A DNA stretch of 64,000 nucleotides. It comes from UTCHB3 sp008363265 (GTDB lineage: Bacteria > Bacteroidota > Ignavibacteria > Ignavibacteriales > Ignavibacteriaceae). The DNA lies in assembly GCA_045863055.1 (NCBI GenBank), contig BTUW01000003.1, positions 62,001 through 126,000 of the forward strand, given 5' to 3'. Below the pieces are notes generated by a model. It worked only from the letters and a program-made list of their open reading frames with translations. It searched no databases and was not told the DNA's origin. Of this stretch, positions 62,948 through 64,000 are shown piece by piece. Positions within the stretch are counted from its first letter, which is position 1. Every line of letters begins with the position of its first letter. The position numbers and the translations under genes were made by a program.

Positions 62948-64000
62948 TTATTTCTTGTAGACGGTCACCCCGTTCACAACGGTTCTCAATACTTTAGTTT
63001 CTTTGATCAGTTCCGGATCGATTGAAAAAATATCCCTGTCGATCACGGTAAGATCCGCATACTTGCCCGGTTCGATAGTTCCCAGTTTATCCTCCATGAA
63101 TGCAGCATAAGCGTTGGCGATGGTGTAGCCTTTCACCGCTTCCTCAACAGATATCTTCTGATCAGGTATCCATCCGTCCGGGTGCTTGCCATCCAGAGTC
63201 CGACGTGTAACTGCAGCGTAAATTCCAAGGAACGGATTCAGCGGAGCAACTGACCAGTCGGAGCCGAAACAAAGGTGAGCTCCTTCCTTCAGCAGATCAG
63301 CGAACCTGTAAGATGAACTGATCCTCTCGTGTCCCAACCTCTTGTGAGCCCACACACCGTCATCAATGCAATGATAAGGTTGAGCTGAAGCGATCACACC
63401 GTATTGCTTGAACTTTGGAATATCTTCTAATCTTAGATGCTGAGCATGCTCGATCCTGAACCGCCGGTCTCTGTCTGGATTTTTTGAGACAATTTCAGCA
63501 AACATATCAAGTATATAGCTGTTTGCCCTGTCACCTATCGCGTGGATCGATAACTGCAGCCCTGCCTTGTCAGCTTCAATGGCCCACTTTCTGAGACTGT
63601 CATTTGTGATGATATCCATCGGCAGACCTTTGTTTCCGGGATCATGAGCGTAACCCTCGAAAAACCATGCCGAGGCGGCACCAAGCGATCCGTCTGCAAA
63701 TGCTTTGAGTGACCCGACCTTCAGCATGTCGGATCCGAATCCATTCTCTATCCCGAGATTTGATAGATTTCTGAACTCAGCAATTGGCAAACGTGTATAG
63801 ATCCTGCAAGTGAGATCATTATTCCGCTCAAATTTTTGATATACTTTCAGATCATTCCTGTAAGTGATGTCATGAACCATGGTAAGCCCAAGTCGAGCAG
63901 CTTCGTTAAGAGCGCGTTTGAGTGAAGCTTCATTCTCTTTCTCCGAGGCAGGTGGGATCAGTTTAGAGACCAAAGTCATCGCCAGATCAACCAAAACACC
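62948..64000 (-). CDS. Amidohydrolase family 3 (YtcJ-like), partial
   Basis: The frame is open at the right edge (first visible codons GVLVDLAMT), so the N-terminal part with the first metal-binding HxH is outside; the visible 350 residues are the C-terminal two-thirds of a ~530-570 aa protein. Seen: LKAFADGSLGAASAWF, LQLSIHAIGDRANSYILD with the metal His, FRIEHAQHL, ASAQPYHCIDDGVWAHKRLG, FGSDWSVAPLNPF with the catalytic Asp, and the C-terminal GTIEPGKYADLTVID. Zinc hydrolase acting on amides or related bonds; substrate unknown. Any signal peptide would be outside the window. Confidence 0.9.
   Translation of the reverse strand, partial: GVLVDLAMTLVSKLIPPASEKENEASLKRALNEAARLGLTMVHDITYRNDLKVYQKFERNNDLTCRIYTRLPIAEFRNLSNLGIENGFGSDMLKVGSLKAFADGSLGAASAWFFEGYAHDPGNKGLPMDIITNDSLRKWAIEADKAGLQLSIHAIGDRANSYILDMFAEIVSKNPDRDRRFRIEHAQHLRLEDIPKFKQYGVIASAQPYHCIDDGVWAHKRLGHERISSSYRFADLLKEGAHLCFGSDWSVAPLNPFLGIYAAVTRRTLDGKHPDGWIPDQKISVEEAVKGYTIANAYAAFMEDKLGTIEPGKYADLTVIDRDIFSIDPELIKETKVLRTVVNGVTVYKK

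Noticed and set aside
1..64000. Search by eye for tRNA, rRNA, CRISPR arrays, insertion sequences, integrases or phage genes.
   Set aside because: None found; all spacers are short, and every long frame is explained by a chromosomal gene. The only structural RNA recognised is ffs.

Overview
The window looks like a chromosomal segment of a Bacteroidota / FCB-group bacterium, most likely close to the Ignavibacteria. This is inferred from: secreted proteins ending in the 'QNYPNPFNP..' type A sorting domain of the type IX secretion system (T9SS); PorV/PorQ-family and OmpP1-like outer-membrane proteins; TonB-dependent receptors with N-terminal carboxypeptidase-regulatory-like domains; a DUF4286 protein; and recurrent TAnnTTTG-like -7 promoter elements. 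No rRNA, tRNA, CRISPR array, insertion sequence or prophage was seen. The genome is compact: many genes overlap by 1-17 bases, convergent genes nearly abut, and no gene-free stretch exceeds about 260 bases.

Layout. 1-7.8 kb: a DUF255 thioredoxin-domain protein (cut by the left edge), two small secreted proteins, and a leftward ychF-typA-histidine kinase run. 7.9-15.1 kb: glgC, an outer-membrane protein, then a tight uvrC / L,D-transpeptidase / lipoprotein / sixA operon that runs head-on into the small SRP RNA gene (ffs, minus strand). 15.2-24.3 kb: central metabolism and cofactors (pruA, sucC, TPR protein, aroE, aminotransferase, coaD), DUF4286, a T9SS cargo protein and a HIT protein. 24.4-32 kb (minus): EF-G-like GTPase, DUF948 and YtxH stress-type proteins, icd, a UPF0104 flippase-like protein, maf, SpoIID and a small Fn3-like protein. 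32-36.2 kb (minus): rsgA, an OmpP1/PorV-like barrel and two low-complexity 'CYT' lipoproteins, one of which carries 51-bp tandem repeats. 36.4-49.6 kb: an atypical stand-alone receiver protein, a secreted protein, a TonB receptor, then an eight-gene run xseA-xseB-dxs-oxidoreductase-response regulator-histidine kinase-menF-menD. 49.6-51.4 kb: a NagX-like acyltransferase and a VTT/DedA-type protein. 51.4-62 kb (minus): a seven-gene envelope operon (TonB receptor, T9SS-type protein, PorV-like protein, two barrels, two GHL10/DUF187 glycoside hydrolases). 62.1-64 kb: prmA and an amidohydrolase cut by the right edge.

How the parts work together. Housekeeping functions are ribosome/translation GTPases (typA, ychF, EF-G-like, rsgA, plus prmA and ffs), DNA repair (uvrC, xseAB), TCA/amino-acid metabolism (icd, sucC, pruA, aroE) and isoprenoid-menaquinone synthesis (dxs, menF, menD). 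The accessory theme is the cell envelope: peptidoglycan-active enzymes (L,D-transpeptidase, SpoIID, the GHL10 pair) and outer-membrane/T9SS export. The most notable items are the seven-gene TonB/PorV/GHL10 operon, the pair of CYT lipoproteins fused into the rsgA operon, and an rsgA reading frame whose only well-placed start is a non-canonical ATC codon.
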